DNA from: Vitrella brassicaformis
Lineage: Eukaryota > Sar > Vitrellaceae
Assembly (NCBI GenBank): GCA_001179505.1
Contig: CDMY01000436.1
Coordinates: 37,805 to 101,804, forward strand
DNA: 64,000 nt
Direction of reading: 5' to 3'
The notes under the pieces are model-generated. The model did no database searches. It was not told where the DNA came from and saw only the letters and a program-made list of their open reading frames with translations. Position 1 is the stretch's first letter; each line of letters starts with the position of its first letter. The translations under genes and the position numbers were made by a program. Positions 36,601 through 50,801 of the stretch are shown here, in pieces.

Positions 36601-36892
36601 CTCAGCCGGCCGGTCCCACTTGTCATAGAAAAGTGGGTCGTCAGTCAACTCGACGTGTACAGGTACAGGAATGTTGGTCTTCTTTCGGGTCGCACATGAC
36701 AGGGCGTCCTTGGACGAGGTGGCGTGCCTGCCCTCAAAGAGCCGAGAAACATCTATCTCGCTCCGAATCACAGGAAGCTCCAAATTCTGAGACCGGTAGG
36801 AAAGCCAATCACGCGACACAACGGACTCGACCATTCGTAGGATTTCCTACCTTATTGAACGTTCTCCGGTTCTTGGAGGTCGTAGACGCCAT
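30653..36892 (-). CDS. PHD/ePHD zinc-finger scaffold with EPL-like segments (BRPF/JADE-like)
   Basis: Sixteen exons (36892-36851, 36786-36575, 36414-35724, 35619-35526, 35414-35206, 35076-34891, 34771-33957, 33846-33548, 33429-33386, 33275-33123, 33027-32893, 32773-32602, 32514-32393, 32297-32090, 31966-31116, 30976-30653) give 1518 residues. The N-terminal part has segments like the enhancer-of-polycomb region (ELPVIRSEIDVSRLFEG; IVYKYWATRFRGRGRPLYRA). In the centre is a PHD finger (CCAVCAERVDVKSGVTCYKC, CGVTVHTSCYGVP, WLCDPC), a zinc knuckle (CCLCGHKGGALKAT, WAHVSC) and an extended PHD (CIFCNSNNGFTAECAGEGC, FHVTCARL, FLCAEHS). Ala-rich and Pro-rich linkers fill the rest. The PHD-knuckle-ePHD cassette is known from BRPF, JADE and AF10 proteins, which bind histone H3 and organise MYST acetyltransferases. 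No bromodomain or PWWP was seen. The nuclear role is inferred. Confidence 0.88.
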
Positions 36893-37205
36893 CAGGGACG
36901 AAGGAGACTACCGGGACGAGCCGAGAAGGGCGAGAAAAGGCGTGGGACTTCAGCTCGCACTCCCGCACTATTTGGCATCCTTCGGGAGCTCGTGCTCTCC
37001 TCTCTCCATATATCGGTTCTGTTGGAGCTCACCCAACCTGTCTCAGACACATTTCGGAGCTCACACTTCGGGGTGCTGTTTCCCTGCCAATCAGATTTGA
37101 ACCCTAATTTTGGAGTTAGAGCTGCCTGCGAAAAATCTTTCCGTTTCACGGTGTTACCAAATCAAACGGTTCCATTGAACGCTTTTCCATCAGAGGAGGG
37201 AACGG
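36893..37205. promoter_or_regulatory. Divergent promoter region (PHD scaffold / WDR17)
   Basis: 313 bp lie between opposed start codons. It contains GGAGCTC three times (near 36990, 37025 and 37055) and a CCAAT core at about 37087 (TGCCAATCAG), then an AT-richer stretch before the WDR17 start. Confidence 0.45.
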
Positions 37206-40200
37206 ATGCGTCAGATTCGGTTGGTGCCTTCGGGCATCCAGTTGTGGAATCCGGCCGTGCTGGCCGTCAGCCCAGATGGTGCTCACTTCGCCTACGCCTC
37301 CACGCTGGCGCTGTTCATCTATCGGAGGGCGGACTTCTGCCTCCACAAGATGATTGCAGGCCATGAGAAAACCATCACGGCCCTCTCCTGGTACGACCAT
37401 GCACACGTCTGATGCCTTTGGTGTTTTGTAGACAGGAGACGCCCCGTGAATGCAATGCATCCATCTGGACAGGGAGGGAAGAGATCCAGTCCATGCCTGT
37501 ATCCGTCCTGTGCAGGTGTCCTCAAGACAGCGATTTTATCGCCTCGTGCTTCACCGATGGCCGCATCGCCGTCTGGCACCTGCCGTCAGAGAAGCTCCGC
37601 GTCTCCCGCAGCGCCCCAAGCGGCAGCCCTCCCCTTCTTCTCGAGTGGTGTCCTCACACCCTCACACGCGTCGCTGTCGGGCTCGAAAACGGCGAGGTCC
37701 GGCTGTGGGATTTCTCCCTCACGACTCCCTCCGGCTCGTTTGATGCAAGTTCTGGCTCGGCGCAGTCACTGGGGTCGCCAACAGCCAAGGAAGCGACCTT
37801 CTCCAAGCTGTATGCTGCTGCGGGGGGCTCGCTTCGAGTCATGAGATGGCACCCGACCACCCCTGAAAGACTGCTCCTGGGCTTCACGGACGGCAGTGTG
37901 GTGTGTCTCCATCCAAGCACCGGGAGGAGGATGTCGATTCCCTACAAAGGCCGCAACTCGCCTGCAGTGGGGAAGCCGGTGGCGTCTGATGCTCATAGCG
38001 TGGAGGAGATCCAGTGGGACCCGCTGTCAGCCGATTACTTCCTGGTGTCTTACCGCGACGGCCATTTGTCTCTGATGGACCTTGAATCGCAGACCGAGGT
38101 GTCGTCGGTGCCCTTCGACAGGCAGCCCGTCGGCGTCCACTCAATCGCATGGGTCAAAGGCCAGCCGGGCAACTTCCTCACCGTCACGGAGAAGACGGGC
38201 CTTATCAGGCTGTGGAACGCCTCACAGCGTGCTCCACTAGAGCAGCTGCGTGTCGCTCCTGCGGGGATTGCCAAAATTGTTCCCTTCTGCGGCAGGGAGG
38301 GAGGGGGTTGGGGATCGTCTTTTCTATTGAGCTTCAAGAACGGCAGCGTGGGCGTGTATAACTTGACTAGGAAGAAATTGGACTTCCTGAGCGAGCCGGG
38401 CCACTCGGAGACGATATTTGACGTGCGGTTCAAACCGGGGCAGCACGATCTGCTTGCTACGGCTTCTTATGACGGGTGGGTGGGAGGTTGGGCTAACAAA
38501 AGGGAAAGGGCCTGGCCTGTGCGTGCCTGCCATTTTTCATGGATCTATCCGTGTGTCTCGCCCGGCCCGACAGGTATGTGAAGGTGTGGCGTGTCTCTAC
38601 CAGCAAGACCGAGCTTGAGATTCATGCTGGCGAGCACGAGTTGCTGTACGGTGTGGCGTGGGCGCCTCTCTCCGCCTTCCCCGGGCCCTCGTCGGCTGGT
38701 CGGGCCACACGCAGCGGTTCCAAAGACAGAGATGTGGAGCAGCAGCAGACGGATCGAATCGCCGCCGTCTCGTCGTCAGGACACCTCTTTATCTGGAATG
38801 CACGCACCGGTCGGTGAGGGAAAGGACACACACATGATCTTCTACAAAATGAAATAAATGCTGTCTCTCGATGCTAACTAAGTTCAGGTGTGAGGGTGCA
38901 CAAGGTGCCTGTGCACACGTCAGCGGTCTACCGCCTTGATTGGTCATCCACCGACCCCAACCTCATCGCCACAGGCTCGGGGGACGGCTCAGCCTGCATC
39001 GTTGACGCCGCGGCAGGGTGTGTCATCAAGCGGTACTCGCACCCCGCCCCCGTGTACGGGGTGCAGTGGCATCCGTCGACACGCAGCCTCCTCTGCACAG
39101 CCTGTGCGGACGCCAATGTGCGGCTGTTCGTCCACGGAGGGGGCGAGGGGTGTGACGTTATCACCAACAACTCAGACAGAAGGGGCAGCACCGGCTCTTT
39201 GTCGTCTCCTCACAGTGGGATGCAGCCCACCAAGGCGATCGTGCTGTCTGGTAAGACCGGCACAACACACAAATGGGTGGATTTAGTAGTGGAGAGGCCG
39301 AGACGCGATCAGCTGTTTGTGCGTAGGACACAGCGAGAAGGCCTTCAACGTGGCCTTCAGTCCGATTCTGTCCAACATCCTGGCGAGTGGTTCGGACGAC
39401 CGGACCATCCGTATATGGGACATCCAAAAGAGGGTAAGCAGGCACAGGAAGTGCGGGGGCATATATGTGATGTGATAGATACCTATTGATTGCATCATGA
39501 CTCTGTTTGTTTGTGGATGTCCGCAGAAGTGTCTGCGGACACTGATGGGCCACAGGTCGAATGTTCGTGCCCTTGCCTGGCATTTGGAGCTGCCGCACAT
39601 CCTCATCTCTGGCGCGTGGGACGCCACGATCAGAGTCTGGAACGCCGCAGCCGGACGGGTACGTACGTATCCGACGGACGATGGATGCACGGAAGCTCAG
39701 AAATGCCTGTGTCTCTCTCTCTGACTGCTGTCGGTCTGTCCCAGGCGCTGTATGTGTGCAGCGAGCACCACGCCGACGTCTACGGCCTGACCACCCACCC
39801 AGCCTGCCCCTTCCTCTTTGTCTCCACATCACGAGACACCTCACTGAGGTTCTGGACTCTTGACGACCTCTCCGCCCCGTTCCAGCTGGCATTGGCCGCC
39901 AGCCCAACAGCCGCCACACTGACCTCACTACGCGCCTCCCCGAACCAGGCCGCTGAGCTGTTCGTCGACACAATGGAGCGGCCATTGCCTTTGGAGATCA
40001 AGCCGAGGCTGTATGGCGCCGGGTCGGCAGAGCTGCAGAAGACGCTCGGTGGTAATCTGACCCATCTGGAGAGGCTGAAGAGGGTGGTTGAGTTCCTGCA
40101 TTACCGCCCCGGCAGCCTGGACTTCTGGGACTGCTTGGCCAACTGGTCCGGCGAGGCGCCGGACATCGCTGCGCACACGCCGACCGTAATCCACATGAAC

Positions 40201-42561
40201 GACATCATCGCCGCCGAACGAAGTGCCGCCCAGGAAATGGTAAGCAAATGGCCCTTTCCCCTTGTCGCGCCAGCCAGGCCTTCTCTGCCGTCTTTGTGTC
40301 CCTCAGGCGTCGAGCAAGATCAGCAGCAGTGCCGTGGGCAAGAAAGAGGAGCGATACGCCAAAGCAGCCCAGAAACTCATTCGTGTGGGCGACCTCCGTG
40401 GCTACTGCGACTACATGGCCCAGGCCGGCCACACCGAGAAGGCCCTTGCCGTCGCCCCTGCAGTGGCTGTGGTCGAGTCCGGCGACAGCGGGGGAGGAAC
40501 CGACATGGGGTATTGGCGAGACATGAGTGTGGAGTATGCGCGCCAGCTGCAGCGGGATGGCAAGGACGAGGAGGAGGCAGTTCCCCACCTCTTGGCCGCG
40601 GGGATGTCCGATGAGGTCATCGACATCTACCTCAGGCGCTGCGAGTTGGAGTCGGCCTTTGCTGTCGCCAAAGCGCAGAGGGACGGCAGGTTCCCAAAGA
40701 GAAGACGCCCACCCAACTCGTCCCCGTCAGATGCGCCGCCCAGCCAGGCGGACAGGCTGCCCCAGATCACCACGCGGATGGCGAGGTACTACCTGAGACG
40801 GGGTGAGCCTGTGTTGGCCGCGTGCTGCCACATGGCCATCAACAGAGCAGACGAGGCCATCACAGTCCTGACAAGGGTGAGCCACTTGCTAGAGAGGCAA
40901 ATGTCGTTGTATGTTGGTCTTCTCCTGTAGAGCAACGAGTTGATCTTGGGGTATGCGATGTATCGCGTATTGTTTGTCGAGTCGAGTGAATTGGGCCCCC
41001 CGCCACCGAACGTCTCGGACCTCCTGCGCTTGCTCGCAGCAAAGGCAGAGAGACACAGATGCTGGGTGGGCTGGGCTGGTGGTGGGTGGGTGGGGCAGAC
41101 GAGGCACACTGTGCGGTCGCCGGGATGTGTGTGTATCCGTTGGCATGCCTTGTGTGTATGCAGAGCATCGCACGGGAGTTGTATCAGCAGCTGGAAGAGA
41201 CAAGGAGGGTCAGGCAGCTGCAGCTGCTCTCTGTCAGGTGGGTAGGGTACCGATGAGTGCATCATCAACGAATTCATGTTGGCACACCCAGGGGGATCGC
41301 TGTGATGGGTGCAGGTGCGGGTCGATTCAGCGGGAACAGCTCTTCATCGAGATGCCAGACGTCGCCATATCAGTCCCAGAAGCAGAAGCAAGGGCGGAAA
41401 AGGTCCATGAGCAATAGGATCCCTCCGCCACAACACTTGCCAGCTGTGTGTGCGTGTGCGTGTGCAGGCTGAGGCTGAGGGCAACCATGTTGACAGTGCC
41501 CATTACTTTGCGGTGGCGGGGGAGTACCAAAGGGCGGCAGAGGTGGCCGTGCAGCAGCTTCAGAGGCACATCTCCCAGAGCGTCGAAATCAGCGTCCATC
41601 AGTGCCGGCCCTTCCTGGAGATCCTCGAGAGCCTCCCCATCGACGCACTGGAACTGAAGCTCGTCTCGCGAGTGCTCTGCTGTGCGGCGTATGTGGGGTT
41701 CTTTGACGCCCTTGAGCAAAAGGGGGGAATGCTCTCGATGGCTGTGCCCCTGCTGACCACCTACTGGAACGTGGCGCAGCACCAGCACCTTGAGCAGGAC
41801 TTCTACGCCGACACGGGGAGCACGGCGACCGCCAAGGCGCAGCTGCAGCTCAAGGCCGCTCTGCAACTCATCCAGACACACCCTGACAAGTAAGCGACAG
41901 ACAGAGACACAGACAGAGACACTGCTGATGAAAGGAGGTGCAGAAAAGGTCAGCCTGAATGTCGGCTTCTTGCCTTTGTGTCCACAGGGCGCTTGAAATG
42001 CTGACGCGGGTGAAGAGTGACGGCCACGTTAGCCCCGAGCAGGGCAAGGTCGTTGACGACGCAATCGCATCGCTTGCCAGGAGTGAGTGAGACACATGAT
42101 GGAAACCTCCTTACCTCAGACACAACACGACGTGTCCGTGCTGTGGTCTCAGGCCGCATCGATGACGCCGACATCGGTGCTGACGATGACAGCAAGAGAC
42201 CGGTGGGCGGCCTGGACCCCATTCGCCCTCTCACCGTTTGTGTCTCATCCACCGACCCCTTGATCTGGCAGGTGTGTGTGCCCATTGCTGGGTCCCTGCT
42301 GCCGACAGGCCGCACCAGCGGGATGAAGACGTCTGTGCTGACGGGGCAGCCCATCAAGGGTGCAGCCTTTGTGCTGGAGGACGAGAGCACATGCGTTGGT
42401 CTGCAGGAGGCTATCCAATGGTGAGAGGGGAGAGTGAGCGAGGCCATATGGGTCCGTTCGTGTGTGGGTGTGGGGTGTATGATGTGTCGGTCTGTGTGTG
42501 CAGGGCGTCGCTGAATCGGTTCTCGCCCCTCAACACGGGCAGCAGGATCAACCCATTCTGA
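37206..42561 (+). CDS. WDR17: WD40-repeat protein of the WDR17 type
   Basis: Fifteen exons (37206-37390, 37516-38475, 38574-38809, 38888-39250, 39327-39433, 39527-39658, 39745-40239, 40307-40876, 40931-41065, 41164-41237, 41315-41402, 41468-41889, 41988-42082, 42153-42420, 42504-42561) give 1395 residues. The first two thirds hold at least nine WD blades (LLLGFTDGSVVCLHP, ASGSDDRTIRIWDIQKR, LRTLMGHRSNVRALAWHL, ISGAWDATIRVWN, FVSTSRDTSLRFW). The C-terminal third is alpha-helical and TPR-like (KYEERYAKAAQ-type helices, YCDYMAQAGHTEKAL, HYFAVAGEYQRAAEVAVQQL), as in WDR17 and related ciliary proteins. The C-terminus ends NTGSRINPF. The precise role of WDR17 is not established; a link to cilia or flagella is inference. 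Confidence 0.85.
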
Positions 42562-44214
42562 CCATTCGTTCTGACCATTCGGCCTTTCTGCTTTCAGACA
42601 TGCCCTCGTTTTGCTGCTGACCCTGTGTGTGTGTGTGTGTGTGGATCAATCCAGTGGCGCATATATATGTCTGTCTCTATGGATGAGAGTGTCCGATCGT
42701 CAGCAACCAAACGTGCACAGGGCAACGACGCCTCCCCCCGTGGGTCGTGTGTCTGCGCGTGAGTGAGCGATCTTGCATCGGCCCGACCCACATCCGTGGA
42801 TGGGGCCGCCGTGCCAATGCGAAACCTCTCACGGACGCGACACGCCACACGAACCAGCCAGGAGGCAGTGACTGAGTAAAGCCATCCGTCCAGCCAGCCA
42901 GACACAGGCATCTTTGTACAGACGGTACACACGAGCAGCACCCAATCGTCAGCGACATAGAGAGGAGAGGTCTGCCTGGCCGGCGCGTGTGTGCATATGG
43001 CCCCTGCGCCGCGACTGGCCCCGTCATCCAGCCGACCAAAGCACGGGCGTGTGCCTCGTCAGACGGATACCGCTTCCAGACGGGACGACAGAGGTCACCA
43101 TGCACCCACGCACAGGGGTCATCCGCTCTCGATATCCGTCCAAACAAACATTCAGGCCCAACACGAGCAAGCATGACAGTCGTCAGCAGGAAGAGCAAGC
43201 CACAAACCAGCAGACGGATGGCATGTACGTGTGAATGGATGGCAAAAAAGCGGGCGGACACTGCAGACAGACAGCTTGGGAGGAGCAACCAGTTAGGGAG
43301 GACAGGTCCGACAGACAGACAGACAGACAGACAGACAGAGAGACAGACAGCAGGGCGCGGATCGTATTGTGTGTGTCGTCGGACAAACCCTATGGGCTGC
43401 CGGACATGGACATGCACATATGGGGGAGAGAGGGAACCTCATCCACCCCACCCATCGATGCATCCATCCATCCACAGAGAGGGTGGACGCCTTTATCTAC
43501 CGAAGGGGGGCAACAAGAAGCGTGGCCGATCCGATCTATCATCAGCGCTCCTGTCTGTCTGTCTGTCTGTCGTCTCCCTCGAATTCTGTCGATGGATGCA
43601 TGTGTGTGTGGGGTGCGAGGGTGTCGGTGTGCCGGTGGTAGCTACGCGAGAGGTCGCCCTCTCCCGAGGGCTCGGGGTGAAGGTGGGCTGTGCGTCTGTG
43701 TGCATGGTGCGTGTGTGTCATCGATGGATGGATGGATGCAGCCATGCATTCCTAGGCATAAAACCTCCACGCAGGTCGGCAGAAGACCAGCCATGCACCC
43801 AGCCCCAACCCACGCAAACAATCAGCAAGCCAGCCATGCACACGGATGCACCCACACAGACAACACACAAAAAAAACAAAAAAACGCAATCCACACATCC
43901 AGGCAGACTCACGTGGATGTCCGGATGGGTGTGTGTGTGTGTGCCCGTGTGCGGTGCAATCGGTGGCAGGCTCGATGGCTACAGCTCTCCAACAAAGACA
44001 TGGACACAGGCACATTGATCCATCCATCTATCCATCAGCAGCACTGAATGAAGCTCACGTCGGCTGCCGTCAACAGCTACGGTCGGTACTGACCCACCCT
44101 GCACACACATGACGCGCACATCACACACGATGCGCGTGGCGTGAACAGGGGGGTTTCACTTTTCCCTTCCTCCCTCCTCACCTGCATGTACTATCTGTGT
44201 GTGGGTCTGTCTGG
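42562..44214. other. Convergent intergenic region
   Basis: 1.65 kb lie between the WDR17 stop (+) and the F-box stop (-). It holds (CAGA)n at 43306-43350, (CTGT)n near 43552-43572, CATC repeats and (CA)n. Long open frames here (for example + 42987-44018) are made of these repeats and are not called. Confidence 0.5.
43306..43350. repeat. (CAGA)n microsatellite
   Basis: About nine near-perfect ACAG units with one GAGA interruption lie in the WDR17 to F-box spacer. Confidence 0.75.
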
Positions 44215-47200
44215 TCAGTTGCGTGTGCGGCGCTTCTTGTTCTTGGGCTCGCTGCGATTGGTGTTGTTGGGGCCCTGACCTCCACCTCCACCAACAGCAG
44301 CACCCTGACCAGCACCAGTGGCAGCATTGGCAGCCGCCTCATTAGCTACGGCCTGGCGAGTGCGGTAGACACGCTGCTGCGGCGGTGGTGGCGGCGGCTG
44401 CTGCTGGGGCTGGTCGCCCTCACCACCAGCACCAGCACCTCCCTGCTCGCCACGGCTACGTCCTCCTCGGCCACGGGGTCTCGGCCCGCGACGCATGACA
44501 CCACCCCTCGCTGCGGCAGGGGCAGCGTGTTTGGCATTCACATGCCCACCACCACTGCCCGCCTGACCCGCCCCCTCGTTCTGGCCCAGGCCCCCACCGG
44601 CCCCGGCACTGCTGTTGTTGTTGACAGTGTTGTTGCCCTCCTCGGGTGAGTCGTTCTTGGGTGGGGTGGGGCCGGCCTTGCCGCCGCGTGAGCGCTCGCG
44701 CGCGACGAGGTCGTAGCCATCCGCCAGGGCTGTGGGGATGTCTGAGGGAGGGCGTTTGCGGTAGTCCATGGGCTCGATGGTGCCCACGTGGGTCACCACC
44801 GACCCCCAGTGCGACACCGACCGTCGCTGGCGCACCATGCCACGGCCGAAGGCCTCGGCCGCTGATCGCTTGAGCAGCTGCCGCCAGCCGCCCGCCACGA
44901 GCTTCATCTGGCCCTTTTGCGGTCGCTCGAAGTCTAGGAAGTTGAGGTGGCCGTCCTGGATGTTGTTGAGGTTGGCTTGCGGGGGATTGGCTCGGTGCAT
45001 GCGGAACCCCGAACGGGCGAGCGCCCAGGAGAGTTCGCGGAGGTACGAGGTGGGCACGATGCGGCGACGGGCGGAAACGGCGATGTGGATCTCTGATGAC
45101 ACACACAAGACACACACAAGAAACACACGACGCAACACAGCAGATGAGAGGGGCGAAGTGCACGGCTGATGCATGACACGTTCGTTGGCTGACTTACTCT
45201 TGAGTTTGGGCAGGAAATTGAGCATGTTCTCGAATGTGGCGGCCGAGCAGTGGTAGGGCCAGAGGACGGGCACGCCCCCAGTGGTCCCCTTGGCCTCCAC
45301 CTGGAGCTTGATGGTCTCGAGTGGCGGCCGCTGGCGGATGAGCAGCTTGGCGAGCTGCTCGGTGAGCACGTCCACCTCGAGTGAGTCGACGGCCGAGTCG
45401 TGCATGGACGGGGAGAGGTAGGTGTAGGCCGTGCTGCTGTTGCGGCTCCGGATGAGGTCGCCCATGGTGGTGTCGGGGGTCGTCTTCTTGCGGGCCTCCC
45501 TCTCAGTCTGGCGCTTGACCTGCAGCATCTTCTGCATGCAGTAGCACTGCAGCCGGGGGCTAAGGTTGGCGTACTCGATGCTGTGGATGTGCTTGAGCTG
45601 CGATATCAGCGCACCCAGGCCGTCCAGGTCGCCGTCGTTGTTCCAGCTCTCCGCCAAGGCTATGTCCTCATCGTCCTGCGTGTCAGGCGCCCCACCCTCT
45701 CCCTCCCCGCCCCCGCCCCCCTCACCACAACCACCATCACCGCCCGTCTGCGTCTCCTTGGAGCCGCTCTTGTCCTTCTTCTTGTCGCCTCCCTCGTCGC
45801 CCTCCTTGCTGATGAAGGGTGGGAGGGGTGCGGGCGGCATGGGCTGGTGGTTGGTCTGGATCTCCTGCAGCAGTGCCGTCCGCATGCCGTTGATCCGCAG
45901 CCGGCGCACCATCGGCATCGCCGACCTGCCCAGGAACGCCGGGCTCTCGTGGTTCTCGTTGAGCGTCACCGACACGTTGCGCAGCGCGGGGAAGTCGATC
46001 TGTCGGTCGAGCGCCGCGAAGGCTGCGTTGAGGTCCGCTGCCGGGTCGTATGTGTTCATCGCCGCCACCTGTGGATTGGCGGCTTGGGGCGGGGGGTCTG
46101 GTGAGGGGGAGGTGATGTCGAATCGTCTCAGGTTGGGGGCGATGTGGCGGAGGAACCGGGGGAACGGGTGGGCGGGGCGGAGGGCGAACCAGCCGGTGCG
46201 ACGCGGACCTGGCGGACAGGACACGACGCCACACGAGGATCAGACGACACAATGGTTCTTTGCACCCGACACACATGTGTCTGTGTTGACTTGCTGTCTG
46301 GCTTGTCTTACCAACGGTGAACGACTCGACTTTGAGTGTGCATTTGTTGTTGCTGGCGAGGAAGCCCAGGAGCGGGTCGACGTCGAGGCAGTTCTTCATG
46401 GTGAGGTACGGGATGTGGAGTGCGCGAATGGGCGGGCGCTTGGCCACCAGCAGCTCGCTCAGCCGGCGGACGTCGTTGGCCTCCCACAGGAAGCTGCTGA
46501 GCACCAACTCGATCAGGCCGTTCAGGTGCGGTAACGCCAACAAACGGTTAGGGATCTGAATCAACGGAGATATCACACACACCACACCACACCACAACAC
46601 ACCAAGTCGGCCAATGCATCCGCCCCTCCGACCAGATCCGTCTGTGTGTGCGTGGGTATGGATAGACGTACCTGTTTGCTATGTCCGGTGAGTTCGATGC
46701 GCTTAACCTTCCCCGACTGGCGGAGGAAAGCCAGGTCGGGTGCGGCCTTCTGCGCTTCCACCTGGAAGCCCTTGAGGCTGCTGTGGTAGCGCACCTTGAC
46801 GTCGTCTACCTCGGGGCACTCCCACAGCCGCGTCACGTTGCTGAAGTCCTCAAACCCCGTCAGATCCACCTTCTTGAGCGCCGTGAACCGGACCTTCACG
46901 GCCGCCGGGATCACCTCGTCGGCTTCTACGTCCACGAACTCGGGCTCGTCGGGCTTGTGCTCATTCACACCACCTGCCTGTGCCGCGGCCTGGCCCTGCC
47001 CCTGCTGCTGCTGCCCCTGCTGCTGCTGTTGGTGCTGGTGCTGGTGTGGGGGGGCTGGGCCTGCGATGATGAGTCCGGCGGTGATGGCGGCGTCGACCTG
47101 ATCGGCACCCTGCTGCTGGAGTGCCCGGACGGCTGGTGAGTCCTCCTTGATTGAGTTGATCTTGAGTGTCTGGAGTGCGGTGGCGGCGGTCTCGACGAGG

Positions 47201-47869
47201 GGCCGCAGCTGGTGGCACTGGGGGTACCAGGGGCGGGGGATGCGCTCGATGGTGATCTCACGACAGGCACGCAGACGGCTGGCCAGCTGCAGGAGCTGGT
47301 GGTTGCTCATGCGACCCCACATCGACTCCTCACCTAAATGAGTACACAACACAACCAACAATCACATACAACACAACACAACACATGCACCCACCATTTC
47401 CCCCTCCGTGGCTGTGTGTTGTGTAGTGTAAGGTGTGTGGTGCATCTGCTTGCTATGGTTGCTGACCCTTTATGACGAGTTTCTGGACGGTGTATGGGCT
47501 GCAGCTATGCTCCCTGAAGCACCGGTTGACCCTCCCCGCCACACCCACCAGCTCCACCGGCAGGTAGTGGAAGAACATGATGAACACGTCCGTCGGCACC
47601 AGGTGGAACGCGAAGGACTGCCCTCCGCCAGCACCAACCGCCTCCTTCCCGATCTCCGCCACGGCCGCAAACACGTCATCGTCCTCACCGTCACCCTCCT
47701 CCCCCTTGCGGCGCTGTTTGGTTGGCTGCTGATGGGCCTGCCGCTTGTCGTTGCCCCGCCCCTTGCGCTTCGGCTCTGGCAGAGGGGCGGGGGGTGGGAT
47801 GGGGTCCTCGGATGGCAGACGGCCGCGACGAGGGTTGCGGCGGGGCAACACACGACGAGCTTCAGACAT
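44215..47869 (-). CDS. F-box protein with disordered Gly/Gln-rich tail
   Basis: Five exons (47869-47467, 47333-46672, 46555-46312, 46208-45198, 45092-44215) give 1065 residues. After a basic, Pro-rich N-terminus, residues about 95-135 form an F-box (FHLVPTDVFIMFFHYLPVEL, then VNRCFREHS). The middle has spaced leucine-rich segments (TALKKVDLTGFEDFSNVTRL, LNGLIELVLSSFLWEANDV, PMVRRLRINGMRTALLQ, LRRFDI), which suggest a degenerate LRR surface. An acidic/Gly linker and a C-terminal RG-rich segment (RGPRPRGRGGRSRGEQ) plus KNKKRRTRN, a likely nuclear signal, end the protein. F-box proteins usually link substrates to SCF ubiquitin ligases; the target is unknown. Confidence 0.82.
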
Positions 47870-48501
47870 GCTGCAAACACCACCCACAACAGAGCGAGAC
47901 ACAAAATGCGTGCGGGGCGATGTTGTGAGCTGTGTGTTCGGGTTTGGGGTCTTGCAGCCCTCCTCCCCTGCCCGTGTGGCTTGCCTTACATCGATGACCG
48001 TCCTCAAGCAGCTACGTGGTGCTCGGGACGCACCAGAGTGTCGAATCTGAAGCAAGGAGGCAGAGATCGGGGGGCGGAATCGCACCACATGACCACCAAC
48101 AGGCGCACAGGCGCCCTGTAGGCCTGTCTTCCCACGAGCACTCCACACTATACTCGCTGCCATCGCGTGTGTGTCATTCAGGAAGTTGGGGAGCGCACCT
48201 GTGTGAAGAAGAGGTAATCAGGGCATCTCACAGACGGCTGGAGGTCCATACATTCATCAAAAACAGCACAAACCACGAAAAACTCGGGCGATCGCACTGG
48301 CGCGCATGGCGAGGAAGCCCACCCTGGCAAGGGACGCCGCGAAATCGGGCAAATGGGACGACAAGGCTTTGCAATGAAGAGCCATTCACTTACAGATGAC
48401 TCAGCACCAATAAAGATATCATATGGACCATTGAGTCATGTCACGCACGACAGCCCTGCACACCCACTGGAGTGTCGACTAGTCTACTAATGACTGGTCT
48501 A
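47870..48501. other. Intergenic region between two - strand genes
   Basis: 632 bp lie upstream of the F-box gene and downstream of ZNF330. No gene is supported on either strand. It probably contains the F-box promoter and the ZNF330 3' end. Confidence 0.45.
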
Positions 48502-50540
<2,039 letters not shown>

Positions 50541-50801
50541 TGCGATGCGCACAGATCATCACAATCTTGATGCATCTGCCATCATTTGGCCTTGTTAGAA
50601 GCGCTCGTCGCCACAACCGCCTTGGTATTGTTCCCACTTCCATCCACTTCTAAGCTCGCCAAATTTGGGTCGATCTCGATCGTTGGAGTGTCAAGCGCCG
50701 CTCTCCCGCAGGCTGGGCCTTTCCGATGATTTCAAATAGAAGATCCGAGCGATTGATGGCTGAGAGCGGCAAGTTGGATTGATCTGAAAGACGCAGCAAC
50801 G
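50541..50801. promoter_or_regulatory. Divergent promoter region (ZNF330 / DPH5)
   Basis: 261 bp separate two conserved housekeeping start codons. GATCGATTG- and TTGGATTGATC-like elements lie near 50670-50785. There is no TATA box. Confidence 0.45.

Noticed and set aside
42987-44047. Long + strand open frames of 270-343 codons.
   Set aside because: They are built from CAGA, CATC, TG and CA repeats and have no recognisable domain; the region is a convergent spacer.
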